A stretch of 64,000 bases of DNA from CAWJPY01 sp963844865 (GTDB lineage Bacteria > Acidobacteriota > Thermoanaerobaculia > Thermoanaerobaculales > Sulfomarinibacteraceae). Location: assembly GCA_963844865.1 (NCBI GenBank), contig CAWJPY010000006.1:124001-188000 (forward strand), read 5' to 3'. A program made the translations under genes and the position numbers. Positions 41,566 through 50,590 of the stretch are shown piece after piece. The first letter of the stretch is position 1; each line of letters starts with the position of its first letter. Below the pieces are notes generated by a model. It had not been told where the DNA came from and made no database searches. It worked only from the letters and a program-made list of their open reading frames with translations.

Positions 41566-41594
41566 TTGCCCCCCACTGGACGTCGCGCTAGGAT
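41566..41594 (+). promoter_or_regulatory. Promoter of tRNA(CAT)
   Basis: TTGCCC (41566-41571) and TAGGAT (41589-41594) are 17 bases apart. Counting six bases on from the -10 gives +1 at 41601, the first base of the mature tRNA. Confidence 0.55.
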
Positions 41595-41600
41595 CGCCGC

Positions 41601-41673
41601 GGGCCCATAGCTCAGTGGTGAGAGCCGCCGGCTCATAACCGGATGGTCCCAGGTTCGAATCCTGGTGGGCCCA
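41601..41673 (+). tRNA. tRNA with anticodon CAT (Ile2 or elongator Met)
   Basis: A cloverleaf with acceptor stem GGGCCCA/TGGGCCC, D arm GCTC/GAGC, anticodon loop CTCATAA (CAT) and T stem CCAGG/CCTGG with TTCGAAT. CCA is not encoded (TCA follows the discriminator A). The bottom anticodon-stem position pairs G27 with A43, a mismatch. The loop and acceptor resemble tRNA-Ile2, whose C34 is modified to lysidine by TilS, but elongator Met is not excluded. It is not an initiator, since the C1-A72 mismatch is absent. Confidence 0.85.
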
Positions 41674-41870
41674 TCACTCCCGCCGACTTCTTCCTGTTCC
41701 TGAGGAGATCCTGAGATCAGCACGAAGGGAGAGAGACGGGAGCGGCATCGGCATCCACCGGCCTTCCTCTGGCGAAACCATGTGCCATCTTTCGCGTCGG
41801 CTTGTCCCTCCGGCGGCGACGCGATACGATACCGACCCGGCGATGGCCCGCCGGCGCACGAGGAGGAGCC

Positions 41871-42620
41871 TTGGAAAGCGCACGACACGAGCTCATCTTG
41901 TTGGTCCAGCTCCAGCAGATCTACAACCAGATTGCCGAGGCCATCCGCGAACGACAGACTCCTCCCCCCGAGGTCGAGCAGCTCCAGGAGCAGAACCGCG
42001 ACCGGGAGCTCGAGCTCGAGGAGATGGAAGGCCATGTGGAGGTCCACTCCCAGGAGCTCCAAGAGATCCGCAAGCGGGAGGACGAGTGGCGCCTGGAGCT
42101 GGAGCACTTCCAGAAGCAGAAGGCGATCGTCACCAACGAGCGGGAGTTCACGGCCGTCATCTCGGAGATCGACTACGCCACCAAGGCCCTCAACGACATC
42201 CTGGCGCGGCGTGAGGAGCTGGAGAACACCATCGCCGAGCTCAACTCGGAGATCGAGACCCGGCGGTCCTCCCGACCCGAGGAGGAGGAAGAGCATCGTC
42301 AGGTGGTCGATCATTGGGAGGGGCGCAAGTCGGAGCTCAAGCAGTCGATCCACGGCCTCGCCGAGGCGGCGCACAGCAAGGAAGCCGAGCTCTCTCCCAA
42401 GCATCGCGCCCGCTTCCACCGCCTGCTGGAGAGCAAGCGCGGGACAGCCGTCGCGGCGGTGGTGGACGGCTCGTGCTCGGTCTGCCACTTCGCGCTGCGA
42501 CCCCATCTCCAGCAGCGGGTCCGCCGCTGCGACGAGCTCATCGCCTGCGAGCACTGCCACCGCATCCTCTTTCTCCCCGACATCCTCGACGACGCCTCAT
42601 CGGAGACGTCGACCGGCTGA
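41871..42620 (+). CDS. Coiled-coil zinc-ribbon protein (CT398-like)
   Basis: The 249-residue protein has a long Glu/Leu/Arg-rich antiparallel coiled coil (about residues 1-190) and a C-terminal zinc ribbon with two knuckles, CSVCH and CEHCH. Chlamydia CT398 has this layout and has been linked to sigma54 and type III secretion, but for most relatives the function is unknown. The TTG start at 41871 follows AGGAGGAG and yields the usual N-terminus. It lies ten bases before the yggS start, so the two are probably co-transcribed. Confidence 0.75.
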   Translation: MESARHELILLVQLQQIYNQIAEAIRERQTPPPEVEQLQEQNRDRELELEEMEGHVEVHSQELQEIRKREDEWRLELEHFQKQKAIVTNEREFTAVISEIDYATKALNDILARREELENTIAELNSEIETRRSSRPEEEEEHRQVVDHWEGRKSELKQSIHGLAEAAHSKEAELSPKHRARFHRLLESKRGTAVAAVVDGSCSVCHFALRPHLQQRVRRCDELIACEHCHRILFLPDILDDASSETSTG

Positions 42621-42630
42621 GGGCACGAAG

Positions 42631-43329
42631 GTGGCCGAGGAGGCCGGTCCCATCCGCGACCGCCTGGCTCACATCAGGCGGCGCATCGAACACGCCTGCG
42701 ACGAAGCCGGTCGGGAGCCGACCGACGTGACGCTCATCGCGGTGGGCAAGACATTCCCCGCGGCGGTGGTGGCGGCGGCGGTACGGGCAGGGGCGACCGA
42801 TCTCGGTGAGAACCGCGTCCAGGAGGCCGCGTCCAAGAAGGAGCACGTACCCGCAGCGCTCTGGCACCTGATCGGTCCCCTGCAACGCAACAAGGCGGGA
42901 CCGGCGCTGGCTCTCTTCGACGTCATCCACACTATCGACCGACCGGAGCTGGTGGAGCGGCTGGAGCTGCTCCTGGACCGGGATTGGCCGGGACGGCGAC
43001 TGCCGGTGCTCTTGGAGGTCAACGTCGGCGGGGAGGGCCAGAAGGCCGGCGTGATCCCGGCGGGGGCCGGGGACCTGGCGCGGACGGTGATGGCCTGCTC
43101 CCAGCTCGAGCTCCGGGGGCTGATGACCGTTCCCCCCTTCCATGAGGATCCGGAGGCATCGCGGCCGCACTTCGCCGCCCTAGGGGCTCTGCGCGACGAC
43201 CTCCAGCAGACCCTGGGGACCGCCCTGCCCCATCTGTCCATGGGCATGAGCCACGACTTCGAGGTGGCCATCGCCGAAGGCGCCACCATGGTGCGCGTGG
43301 GCACGGCGATCTTCGGACCTCGTGCCTGA
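42631..43329 (+). CDS. YggS/PLPBP pyridoxal phosphate homeostasis protein
   Basis: The 232-residue TIM-barrel protein binds pyridoxal 5'-phosphate. The Schiff-base lysine lies in LIAVGKTFP (about residue 36), and the phosphate/PLP site includes GENRVQE, HLIGPLQRNK and MGMSHDFEVAIAEGATMVRVGTAIFG. YggS maintains B6 and amino-acid balance and has no known catalytic reaction. The usual lysine-site sequence is VSKT; here it is VGKT. GTG 42631 is the likely start. The gene is intact and of normal length. Confidence 0.92.
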   Translation: MAEEAGPIRDRLAHIRRRIEHACDEAGREPTDVTLIAVGKTFPAAVVAAAVRAGATDLGENRVQEAASKKEHVPAALWHLIGPLQRNKAGPALALFDVIHTIDRPELVERLELLLDRDWPGRRLPVLLEVNVGGEGQKAGVIPAGAGDLARTVMACSQLELRGLMTVPPFHEDPEASRPHFAALGALRDDLQQTLGTALPHLSMGMSHDFEVAIAEGATMVRVGTAIFGPRA

Positions 43330-43396
43330 GGCCGATCCTTCTCTTTCCTTCGTGATGAGATTGTGAAAAAATTCCCATTGCAAGGAGGTTCGCTCC

Positions 43397-44647
43397 ATGG
43401 AAGAGAAGGCGGGCATCTCGCCGAGCCTCGATCCACATCTCGTCAGGCTGGCGTCCGAGGTCGCACCACGATGCGTCGATTTTCTGCGCGACCTGGTGAC
43501 TCTGCCCTCCCCCAGCCGTGGCGAACGCCTCGCCTGTGAGCGCGTGGCGAGGGAGATGGAGGAGCTGGGCTACCAGGACGTCCACCTCGACGCCATGGGA
43601 AACGTCCTCGGCCGCCTGGGCTCGGGACCCCGCGTCCTCGCGTTCGACTCCCACGTCGACACGGTGGGGATCTCCAACCCCATCCGCTGGCGCTACGACC
43701 CCTTCCGGGGAGTCATCTCGGACGGGGTCCTGTACGGACGCGGCGCCTCCGACCAGAAGGGCGGGCTCGCGGCGACCGTGCACGGCGTGGCCCTGGCGGG
43801 GCGCCTGGGCCTCCCCGACGACATCACCGCCTGGGTGATCGCCACGGTCAACGGCGAGGATTGCGTCGGCCTGGCCTGGCAGTACCTGATCGAGGAGGCG
43901 GAGCTCAGGCCCGAGGTGATCGTCATCTCCATGCCCTCCCATCTCGGCGTCTGCCGCGGTCAACGCGGGCGCATGGAGATCGAGATCACCACCCACGGCG
44001 TCTCCACCCATGGCTCCCAGCCCGATCGGGGCGAGAACTCGATCTATGCCATGTTCCCCATCGTCGGCGCCCTGGAACGGCTCCACCACCGCCTGTCGCC
44101 CAGCCACCCCTGGCTGGGGGCGGGCTCCATCGCGGTGACCGGCATCTCCTCGCGGTCGCCGTCGCTGACCGCCATCCCCGACGAGTGCACCCTGTACGTG
44201 GACCGCCGCGTCACCATCGGTGAGAGTCGAGAGGAGGCCCTGGCCCAGATCCAGGATCTCCCCGAGGTCGTCGCAGCCGGCGCGGCGGTGCGCCTGTTGG
44301 ACTACGACCAGCCTTCCTGGCGCGGCTTCTCCTACCCCACCGAGAAGTTCTTCCCGGCCTGGGAGACCGCAGAGGAGGCGCCGGCCGTGCGGGCCGCCAT
44401 GGCCACCGCGGAGAAGGTGCTGGGCCGGGAGCCGCGCATCCACCGTTCGGCGTTCTCGTCCAACGGGTGCACCACCGCCGGGAGGTACGGCATCCCCACC
44501 GTCGGCTTCGGCCCCGCGGACGAGGTGCACTCCCACACCGTCAACGACCAGATCCCCCTCGCCCAGCTGGAGCCCGCCATGGCCTTCTACGGCGCCTACC
44601 CGGAGACCTACCTGCGGCTCAGCGAGGAGGCCTCGGCCAAGGGCTAA
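43397..44647 (+). CDS. M20 family hydrolase, YgeY-like
   Basis: The 416-residue metallo-hydrolase of the M20 (ArgE/DapE/YgeY) family probably cleaves an N-acyl or peptide amide bond. It has metal ligands in FDSHVDTV, GRGASDQKG and EVHSHTVNDQ, the dimerisation lid in the middle, and the linker motif RGENS. The usual EE pair in this family (catalytic base then ligand) reads NGED, so the catalytic Glu may be missing; this needs an alignment. AAGGAGG precedes the ATG, and the stop overlaps the convergent radA by four bases. The substrate is unknown. Confidence 0.82.
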   Translation: MEEKAGISPSLDPHLVRLASEVAPRCVDFLRDLVTLPSPSRGERLACERVAREMEELGYQDVHLDAMGNVLGRLGSGPRVLAFDSHVDTVGISNPIRWRYDPFRGVISDGVLYGRGASDQKGGLAATVHGVALAGRLGLPDDITAWVIATVNGEDCVGLAWQYLIEEAELRPEVIVISMPSHLGVCRGQRGRMEIEITTHGVSTHGSQPDRGENSIYAMFPIVGALERLHHRLSPSHPWLGAGSIAVTGISSRSPSLTAIPDECTLYVDRRVTIGESREEALAQIQDLPEVVAAGAAVRLLDYDQPSWRGFSYPTEKFFPAWETAEEAPAVRAAMATAEKVLGREPRIHRSAFSSNGCTTAGRYGIPTVGFGPADEVHSHTVNDQIPLAQLEPAMAFYGAYPETYLRLSEEASAKG

Positions 44648-45990
44648 CCCTGGGCCAGGAGCCCGACCAGGTCGGCCACCGTGGCCACCGCCAGCGCCGG
44701 CAGCTCGAGCTCGCTCGAGGCGCTGCGCGCCGGCAGCGCCACCCGAGCGAAGCCGAGGGCCCGGGCCTCCCGCACCCGCTCTGGAGCGCGGCTCACCGCC
44801 CGCACCTCGCCCAGCAGCCCGACCTCGCCGAACACCGCCAGATCGGCGGGCAGGGGACGGTCCAGCACCGAGGAGACCAGCGCCGTCGCCACCGCCAGGT
44901 CCAAAGCCGGCTCCCGCACCACCAGGCCGCCCGCGAGGTTGACGAACACCTCCTTGTCGGCGAAGCGCAGGTTGCTCCGCCGCTCCAGCACGGCCAACAG
45001 GAGGGCCAGGCGCGAGGCGTCGAACCCCTGGGTCACCCGTCGCGGCGTGGCGAGGGGCGAGGGCGCCACCAGGGCCTGGACCTCGATGAGCAGCGGCGCC
45101 TGCCCCTGGAGGACTGCCGCCACCACGGACCCGGCCGACTCCGCCTGGCGGTCCTCGAGCAACCACGCCGAGGGATTGCGCACGGGCTCCAGCCCGCCCT
45201 CCCCCATGGCGAACAGGGCCATCTCGGCCACGGTGCCGAAGCGGTTCTTGGCCGCGCGGAGCACCCGCAGGTCGTGTCCCGGCTCGCCCTCGAGGGCCAT
45301 GACCACGTCCACCAGGTGCTCGAGGAGCTTGGGCCCGGCGATCACGCCCTCCTTGGTCACGTGGCCGACGAGGAGCACGGGCACGGCGCGAGCCTTGGCC
45401 AAGTGCTGGAAGCGAGCCGCCACCTGCCGCACCTGGCCCACGGATCCGGCGACCCCGTCCGCGTCCTCCACCTCCATGGTCTGGACGGAGTCGATCACCA
45501 CCAGGCTCGGAGACAGCTCCTCGATCCGACCCTCCACCGCCTCGCAGGAGGTCTCGGCGAGCAGGAGCAGGTCCGGGTTCAGGACGTCGAGCCGCTGGGC
45601 GCGCAAAGCCACCTGGGCGGCCGACTCCTCGGCCGAGACGTAGAGGACCGGCTTGCCGCCGTGCGCCAACGCGGCCGCCATCTGGAGCAGCAGCGTGGAC
45701 TTGCCGACGCCGGGCTCGCCCGCCACCAGGACCACGCTGCCGGGCACGAGGCCGCCGCCGAGCACCCGGTCGAGTCCCTCCATGCCCGTGAGCACGCGCG
45801 CCGTGGTGGTGGCCACGGCCTCGGTCACCGGAATCGGCTCCCCGCTCCGGCGTGGGCTCCTGGATCGGTGCCGCGGCGCTGACGGCTGCTCCCGGAAGCT
45901 GTTCCACTCGCCGCACCCGGGGCACTGACCGAGCCACTTCGCGGACTCGTGCCCGCAGGAGGTGCAGAAGTAGACGGTGTCAGCCACCAT
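44644..45990 (-). CDS. radA: DNA repair protein RadA (Sms)
   Basis: The 448-residue RecA-like ATPase drives branch migration in recombination. It has an N-terminal C4 zinc finger (CTSCG and CPGCG), Walker A GEPGVGKST (about residue 90), the RadA-specific KNRFG motif near residue 255, and a C-terminal Lon-like domain. The start lies 17 bases after the mlaD stop, so it may be co-transcribed with the Mla genes. The ending overlaps the convergent M20 gene by four bases. Confidence 0.95.
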   Translation of the reverse strand: MVADTVYFCTSCGHESAKWLGQCPGCGEWNSFREQPSAPRHRSRSPRRSGEPIPVTEAVATTTARVLTGMEGLDRVLGGGLVPGSVVLVAGEPGVGKSTLLLQMAAALAHGGKPVLYVSAEESAAQVALRAQRLDVLNPDLLLLAETSCEAVEGRIEELSPSLVVIDSVQTMEVEDADGVAGSVGQVRQVAARFQHLAKARAVPVLLVGHVTKEGVIAGPKLLEHLVDVVMALEGEPGHDLRVLRAAKNRFGTVAEMALFAMGEGGLEPVRNPSAWLLEDRQAESAGSVVAAVLQGQAPLLIEVQALVAPSPLATPRRVTQGFDASRLALLLAVLERRSNLRFADKEVFVNLAGGLVVREPALDLAVATALVSSVLDRPLPADLAVFGEVGLLGEVRAVSRAPERVREARALGFARVALPARSASSELELPALAVATVADLVGLLAQG

Positions 45991-46007
45991 CGGCTCCCAC
46001 CCCCGGC

Positions 46008-47495
46008 TCAGTGCGCCGCGCTGCCCGCCAGACCGAGGCTGTACTTGACGTCCTCATCGCGCCACGTCACGCCACCACCGATGAGCACGGACGAGCTCTC
46101 CGACACCATGGGGTCGTCCCAGCCTGCGGTCAGGAAGAGGTGAGGGGTGAGGAAGTAGCGGCCCTCGAAGCGCAGGTGCAGGTCCTGGTTGTCCTCCCGG
46201 TTGAAGTCGTAGGCGTTCAGCGACAGCACCAGGGGGCGCCGCTCACTCAGCGGGACCTCGTAGTCGATGCCGACGCCCCCCTTGGACTCGAAGAGCCCGG
46301 CTCGCACGATGGTGTCGGGCAGCACGCGGTAGCCGATCTGAGCGTTGAAGGCGATCTTGTTCTCCACGGTCGTGGTGGTGGTGGTGTGGGAGTCCTGGCT
46401 TCCGTCCGGGTACAACGTGGTCACGGTCTGGGTCTTGGTGCGGCTGACCCCGAAGGGGGTGTCGACGCCGTCGATACGGTAGAACCGCCGGTCGGTGGTC
46501 CACAGGTCGAAGCCGAAGGTGGAGCGGGTCTCGCTCACCGACGCCAGCTCCGTCGTCTCGGCCTTCATGTCGAGCTTCCAGCGCCCCGCGCGGCCCAGGG
46601 ACTCGTTGAGGGTCTGCACCCCGGCTGAGACGTTGTTCAGGGTCTTGTTGAGGTTGTCCACGGTCTCGTCGTCGTTGACCAGCTTGCCGATGGTGCCCTC
46701 GCCGGAGGCGATCTTGCCGGTGATCTCGTTGAGGTTGTCGGCAGTGGTGCGGAGACGGCCGGAAAGCTCGCGGACATTCTCCAGGGACGCCGTGACGTTC
46801 TCCCGGTTGGCCGCGACGACCTCGTTGAGCTGGTCGGAAAGATGCACCAGGCGGTCCGCGATCTTGGGCAGCTCATCGCGCAGGCTGGCGGAGAACTCCC
46901 TGAAGTTCGCGGTGGTGGCGTTCACGTTGGCCTGGTTCTCGGCCACCAGGGTCTTGAGGTCGGCGGTGAGCTGGCGGACGTTCTCCATGATCTGGTCGAT
47001 CTTCTTCGCCCCCTGCTGCCCCCCCATGGACTCCCTGAGGGCCTCGGTCACCTGCTTGACGTCGCCTCCCACCTGGGTGGCCACCTTCATCACGTCGTCG
47101 AACGTGGGGGGCACCGTGCCCTGGATCTGGGTCCCCGACGCCAGGGCCGGCTCGGAGGAGGGGCCGGGCGACAGCTCCACGTACTTCTCGCCGAGCATCC
47201 CCATGCTCGCCACCCGCGCCGTCGCCCCCCGGTGCAGGGTCACGTCGGGCTCCAGGGAAAGCACCAGCTCGGCCTCGGCGCCCGCCAGGTGCACCGCCTC
47301 CACCTTGCCCACCCTGACGCCGGCGATGCGCACGGTGGCCTTCTTGTCGATGCCAACGGCGGAGGGCAGCAGGACCTTGACCTGCAGCCGCTCTCCCCGC
47401 TCTCCTATCGGAATGTCCTGGATCTTGATGATGAACGCGCCCAGGATCACCAGCGCGATCATCATGAACAGACCGATCTTGGCTGCCGGGGTCAT
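46008..47495 (-). CDS. mlaD: MCE-domain protein (MlaD-like) with beta-barrel-like C-terminus
   Basis: The 495-residue substrate-binding component of an Mla-type lipid transporter has an N-terminal membrane helix (about 6-25), one MCE domain (about 38-118, DIPIGERGERLQVKVLLPS... YVELSPGP) and a long helical needle (about 125-310). The final 165 residues are rich in alternating aromatic and polar strand patterns (IGYRVLPDTIVRAGLF, GRYFLTPHLFLTAGW) ending in a strand. Typical MlaD stops soon after the MCE domain. The tail may span or dock at the outer membrane. It overlaps mlaF by four bases. Confidence 0.85.
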   Translation of the reverse strand: MTPAAKIGLFMMIALVILGAFIIKIQDIPIGERGERLQVKVLLPSAVGIDKKATVRIAGVRVGKVEAVHLAGAEAELVLSLEPDVTLHRGATARVASMGMLGEKYVELSPGPSSEPALASGTQIQGTVPPTFDDVMKVATQVGGDVKQVTEALRESMGGQQGAKKIDQIMENVRQLTADLKTLVAENQANVNATTANFREFSASLRDELPKIADRLVHLSDQLNEVVAANRENVTASLENVRELSGRLRTTADNLNEITGKIASGEGTIGKLVNDDETVDNLNKTLNNVSAGVQTLNESLGRAGRWKLDMKAETTELASVSETRSTFGFDLWTTDRRFYRIDGVDTPFGVSRTKTQTVTTLYPDGSQDSHTTTTTTVENKIAFNAQIGYRVLPDTIVRAGLFESKGGVGIDYEVPLSERRPLVLSLNAYDFNREDNQDLHLRFEGRYFLTPHLFLTAGWDDPMVSESSSVLIGGGVTWRDEDVKYSLGLAGSAAH

Positions 47496-48268
47496 AGCGT
47501 CTCCTCCCCCTCCTCTTCCGGAACCTCGCCATGCAGGAAGGCCTGCACGTAGGAGTCATCAATCTCCTTGAAGGCCGCGGGCTCGGCCAGGGCGAGGATC
47601 GTGCCGTTGCGGATCATGGCGATGCGATCCGCGATGTGGAAGGCCAGGGCCATGTCGTGGGTGATGGTCACCGCGGTCACGTTGAGCTCGCCTCGGAGCT
47701 GGTTGATCACCCTGGCGATGGCCGCGGTGTTCACCGGATCGAGGCCGGTGGTGGGCTCGTCGAAGAGCAAGATCTCAGGCTCCAGGGCGATGGCCCGGGC
47801 AAATCCCACCCGCCGCCGCATGCCGCCTGAGAGCTCGGCTGGAAACTTGTCCTCGACGTCGGCCAGGCGCACCAGGTGGAGACACTCGTGGACGCGTTCG
47901 GTCACCTCCGCCGGGATGGCGGTGGTGTGGCGGCGGATGGGGAACGCGATGTTGTCGAACACCGTCATGGAGTCGAACAGGGCGCCCTCCTGGAAGCTCA
48001 TGCCGAAGCGCTTGCGCAGGTCGAGGGCGACCTTGGGCGACGCGAGCGTGAGATCCACCCCCGCCACGACCACATGGCCCTCGTCGGGTTGGAGGAGCCC
48101 GATCAGGTGCTTCAGAAAGACCGTCTTGCCCGCCCCCGAGCCCCCCACCACAACCACCGACTCCCCGGGCATGACCTCGAGGTCGATGCCCCGCAGGACG
48201 TGCTTGTCCCCGAACGACTTGACGAGGCCGATGACGCTGATCTTGGGCTCGGTCGCGGTGGCTGCCAT
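47492..48268 (-). CDS. mlaF: Mla-type phospholipid transport ATPase
   Basis: The 258-residue ABC ATPase powers the MlaE permease. Motifs seen are Walker A GGSGAGKT, the Q-loop in FQEGALFDSMTV, signature LSGGMRRRV, Walker B ILLFDEPTTGLD and THD. The ATG at 48268 is two bases after the mlaE stop, and its end overlaps mlaD. The E-F-D order on one transcript is the usual core, but the soluble MlaB STAS subunit and MlaC are not present here. Confidence 0.93.
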   Translation of the reverse strand: MAATATEPKISVIGLVKSFGDKHVLRGIDLEVMPGESVVVVGGSGAGKTVFLKHLIGLLQPDEGHVVVAGVDLTLASPKVALDLRKRFGMSFQEGALFDSMTVFDNIAFPIRRHTTAIPAEVTERVHECLHLVRLADVEDKFPAELSGGMRRRVGFARAIALEPEILLFDEPTTGLDPVNTAAIARVINQLRGELNVTAVTITHDMALAFHIADRIAMIRNGTILALAEPAAFKEIDDSYVQAFLHGEVPEEEGEETL

Positions 48269-48270
48269 GA

Positions 48271-49041
48271 TCAGAACAGGATCTTGGTCAGGAAGAAGTC
48301 GGAGATCAGGATGTACAGGGAGCCCAGCACCACGGCGGTGGTGGTGGAGCGACCCACGCCCTCGGCGCCGCCCGTGGTGTAGAACCCCTTCGAGCAGCCG
48401 GTCACCGACAGGATGAGGCCGAACACCGCGGCCTTGATGAGGCCCGAGGTCACATCGTTGACCTCCAGAAACTGGAAGGTGCGGTCCATGTACAGGAAGC
48501 TGTTGGCGCGGAACAGGCCGACCGCCACCAGCCAGCCGCCGAAGATGCCCACCGCATCGCCCCACAGGGTGAGCAGCGGCAGCATCAGGATCGACGCTCC
48601 CACCCGCGGCACCACCAGAAAGTGCACCGGCTCCGTGGCCATGGCGTAGAGGGCGTCGATCTGCTCGGAGACCCGCATGGACCCGAGCTCGGCGGCCATG
48701 GCCGAGCCCACCCGACCGGCGGCCATGAGCCCGGTCAGGACCGGCGCGAGCTCACGGGTCAGGGACAGAGCGACCACCGAACCCACGAAGCCCTCGGCGT
48801 GGAAGCGCTCGAACCCGCGGAAGGTCTGCAGGGCCAGCACCATGCCGGTGAACATGCAGGTCAGGAACACCACCGGGATGGTGTCCCATCCCACCCGCAC
48901 CATCTGGCGCAGCCACTCCCGAAAGTCGAAGGGCCGCCGCAGGGTCCACTCCAGCGACTGCGCCATGATGTAGAAGAATCGACCCAGCTCCTCGAAGGCA
49001 TTGATGAACACCTGCCCGAAGCGGTCGAGCCATCCGATCAT
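48271..49041 (-). CDS. mlaE: Mla-type lipid transport permease
   Basis: The 256-residue integral membrane protein of the MlaE family shows SEQIDALYAMATEP, the conserved interhelical segment, and about five membrane helices. With MlaF and MlaD it should move phospholipids between the inner and outer membranes, maintaining outer-membrane asymmetry. The ATG at 49041 follows GGCGGAGGCG. It heads the operon mlaE-mlaF-mlaD-radA. Confidence 0.92.
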   Translation of the reverse strand: MIGWLDRFGQVFINAFEELGRFFYIMAQSLEWTLRRPFDFREWLRQMVRVGWDTIPVVFLTCMFTGMVLALQTFRGFERFHAEGFVGSVVALSLTRELAPVLTGLMAAGRVGSAMAAELGSMRVSEQIDALYAMATEPVHFLVVPRVGASILMLPLLTLWGDAVGIFGGWLVAVGLFRANSFLYMDRTFQFLEVNDVTSGLIKAAVFGLILSVTGCSKGFYTTGGAEGVGRSTTTAVVLGSLYILISDFFLTKILF

Positions 49042-49173
49042 GAATCGCCTCCGCCGAACGTCCGATGCCTGCCCACAGTCACGGCTAGCATTCTTTCACA
49101 CTCGTCCCGATTCGCCACGTTGCCCCTGTTTACGGAGTAGAGACCTGTGATGGTTGGGTCACGGGCGGGACCG

Positions 49174-50559
49174 CTACCAGGGAGCGTCCTGATCGTCGTG
49201 ACCGAAGTCGGCATTCTCGAAGCGCGTGTACTCGTGCTGGAAGACGAGGTCGATCTGGCCCACCGGACCGTTGCGTTGCTTGGCGATGATCAGCTCCGCC
49301 TTGCGGGGGTCCTCGACGTCGGAGTCGTACTGGGAAGGCCGGACGATGAACAGCACCACGTCCGCGTCCTGCTCGATGGACCCGGACTCGCGGAGATCGG
49401 AGAGCTGCGGCCGGTGGTCGCCCCCGCGCCGCTCCGGCTGCCTGGAGAGCTGTGACAGGACCAGCATGGGCACGTCGAGCTCCTTGGCCATGCCCTTGAG
49501 GCCCCGGGAGATCGCCGACACCTCCTCGTTGCGGCTGGTGAACCTGCCGCCGCCAGACATGAGCTGCAGGTAGTCGACCATGACCAGATCCAGCCCGTGC
49601 TCCTGCTTCAAACGGCGTGCCTTGGCCGACATCTCGAGCACGGTGGCCCCCGGGGCGTCGTCGATCCAGATGCTCACATCCTCCAGGGACTGGGCCGCCA
49701 TCTCCAGCTTGGGCCAGTCCGACTTCGCCAGGTAGCCGGTGGCCAACCGACGCTGATCCACCCTGGCCTCCGAAGCCAGGAGGCGGCGCACGAGCTGCTC
49801 CGCAGCCATCTCGAGCGAGAAGACCGCCACCTTGACGCCGCCCTGGAGCGCAGCGTGGGCGCAGATGTTGAGCGCCAGGGAGGTCTTGCCCATGGCCGGA
49901 CGGGCGGCCAGGATCACGAGGTCCTTGCGCTGCAGCCCCGAGGTCAGCTCGTTGAGGCGGACGATCCCGGTGTCGATGCCGGTGAGCGTGGAGTGGCTGC
50001 TGCGGCTGGCCGCGAGGTTGCCGAGCTCGCGCTCGGCGAGGCCGCGAATGTGCACCAGGCCCCCGGACAGTGTGTCCTCGGCGATGGTGTACACGTCCCG
50101 CTGAGCCACCTCCACGGCTTCGCGCGCCCCTCCCTGGTCGAGGGTGCAGGTGGTGAGGATCCGTTGGGCGGCGGAGATCAGCCGGCGCTTGACGTGCTTG
50201 TCGTGGACGATCTCGGCGTAGTGAGCCACGTTGGCGACGTCGGGCAGGACGTCCACCAGGGACGACAGATACGAGGCGCCGCCGACCCGCTCCAGCTTCC
50301 CCTCCTCCCGGAGGTGATTGGTGACGGTGAGAAGATCCGCCGCCTGTCCTTTCTGGTGCAGCGTGACACAAGCCTGGTACGTGATCCGATGCGCCTCGAG
50401 ATAGAACTCGCCGCCCGCGAGCTTCTCCAGCACCTGCAGGAGCGCGCCGGGGTCGAGGAGGATCGCGCCCAGGACGGCGCGCTCGGCCTCCGGCTCGTGG
50501 GGGAGGCGGTCCCCGGATGATGCCGGGACCGCTGTGATCTGGCCGGGGTTCACGCTCAT
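49174..50559 (-). CDS. dnaB: Replicative DNA helicase
   Basis: The 461-residue DnaB is the hexameric fork helicase. It has an N-terminal collar (PHEPEAERAVLGAILLD...), a linker helix, and a RecA-like motor with Walker A AARPAMGKTSLAL, DLVMVDYLQLM and LSQLSRQPERR. ATG 50559 is preferred over ATG 50571 because a TAGGAT hexamer (50575-50570) overlaps the latter and would start transcription four bases before 50559. No intein interrupts the motor. Confidence 0.95.
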   Translation of the reverse strand: MSVNPGQITAVPASSGDRLPHEPEAERAVLGAILLDPGALLQVLEKLAGGEFYLEAHRITYQACVTLHQKGQAADLLTVTNHLREEGKLERVGGASYLSSLVDVLPDVANVAHYAEIVHDKHVKRRLISAAQRILTTCTLDQGGAREAVEVAQRDVYTIAEDTLSGGLVHIRGLAERELGNLAASRSSHSTLTGIDTGIVRLNELTSGLQRKDLVILAARPAMGKTSLALNICAHAALQGGVKVAVFSLEMAAEQLVRRLLASEARVDQRRLATGYLAKSDWPKLEMAAQSLEDVSIWIDDAPGATVLEMSAKARRLKQEHGLDLVMVDYLQLMSGGGRFTSRNEEVSAISRGLKGMAKELDVPMLVLSQLSRQPERRGGDHRPQLSDLRESGSIEQDADVVLFIVRPSQYDSDVEDPRKAELIIAKQRNGPVGQIDLVFQHEYTRFENADFGHDDQDAPW

Positions 50560-50569
50560 CGGAAAGCCC

Positions 50570-50575
50570 ATCCTA
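50570..50575 (-). promoter_or_regulatory. -10 element of dnaB
   Basis: TAGGAT on the minus strand predicts +1 at about 50563, four bases before the ATG at 50559. No ribosome site is visible. Confidence 0.4.
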
Positions 50576-50590
50576 TCGCATGGCGATCCT

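Noticed and set aside
42600..43340. A single long frame covering both the zinc-ribbon gene and yggS (515 codons)
   Set aside because: The first part of that frame overlaps the zinc-ribbon gene out of frame. Only the yggS part, starting at GTG 42631, has family motifs.
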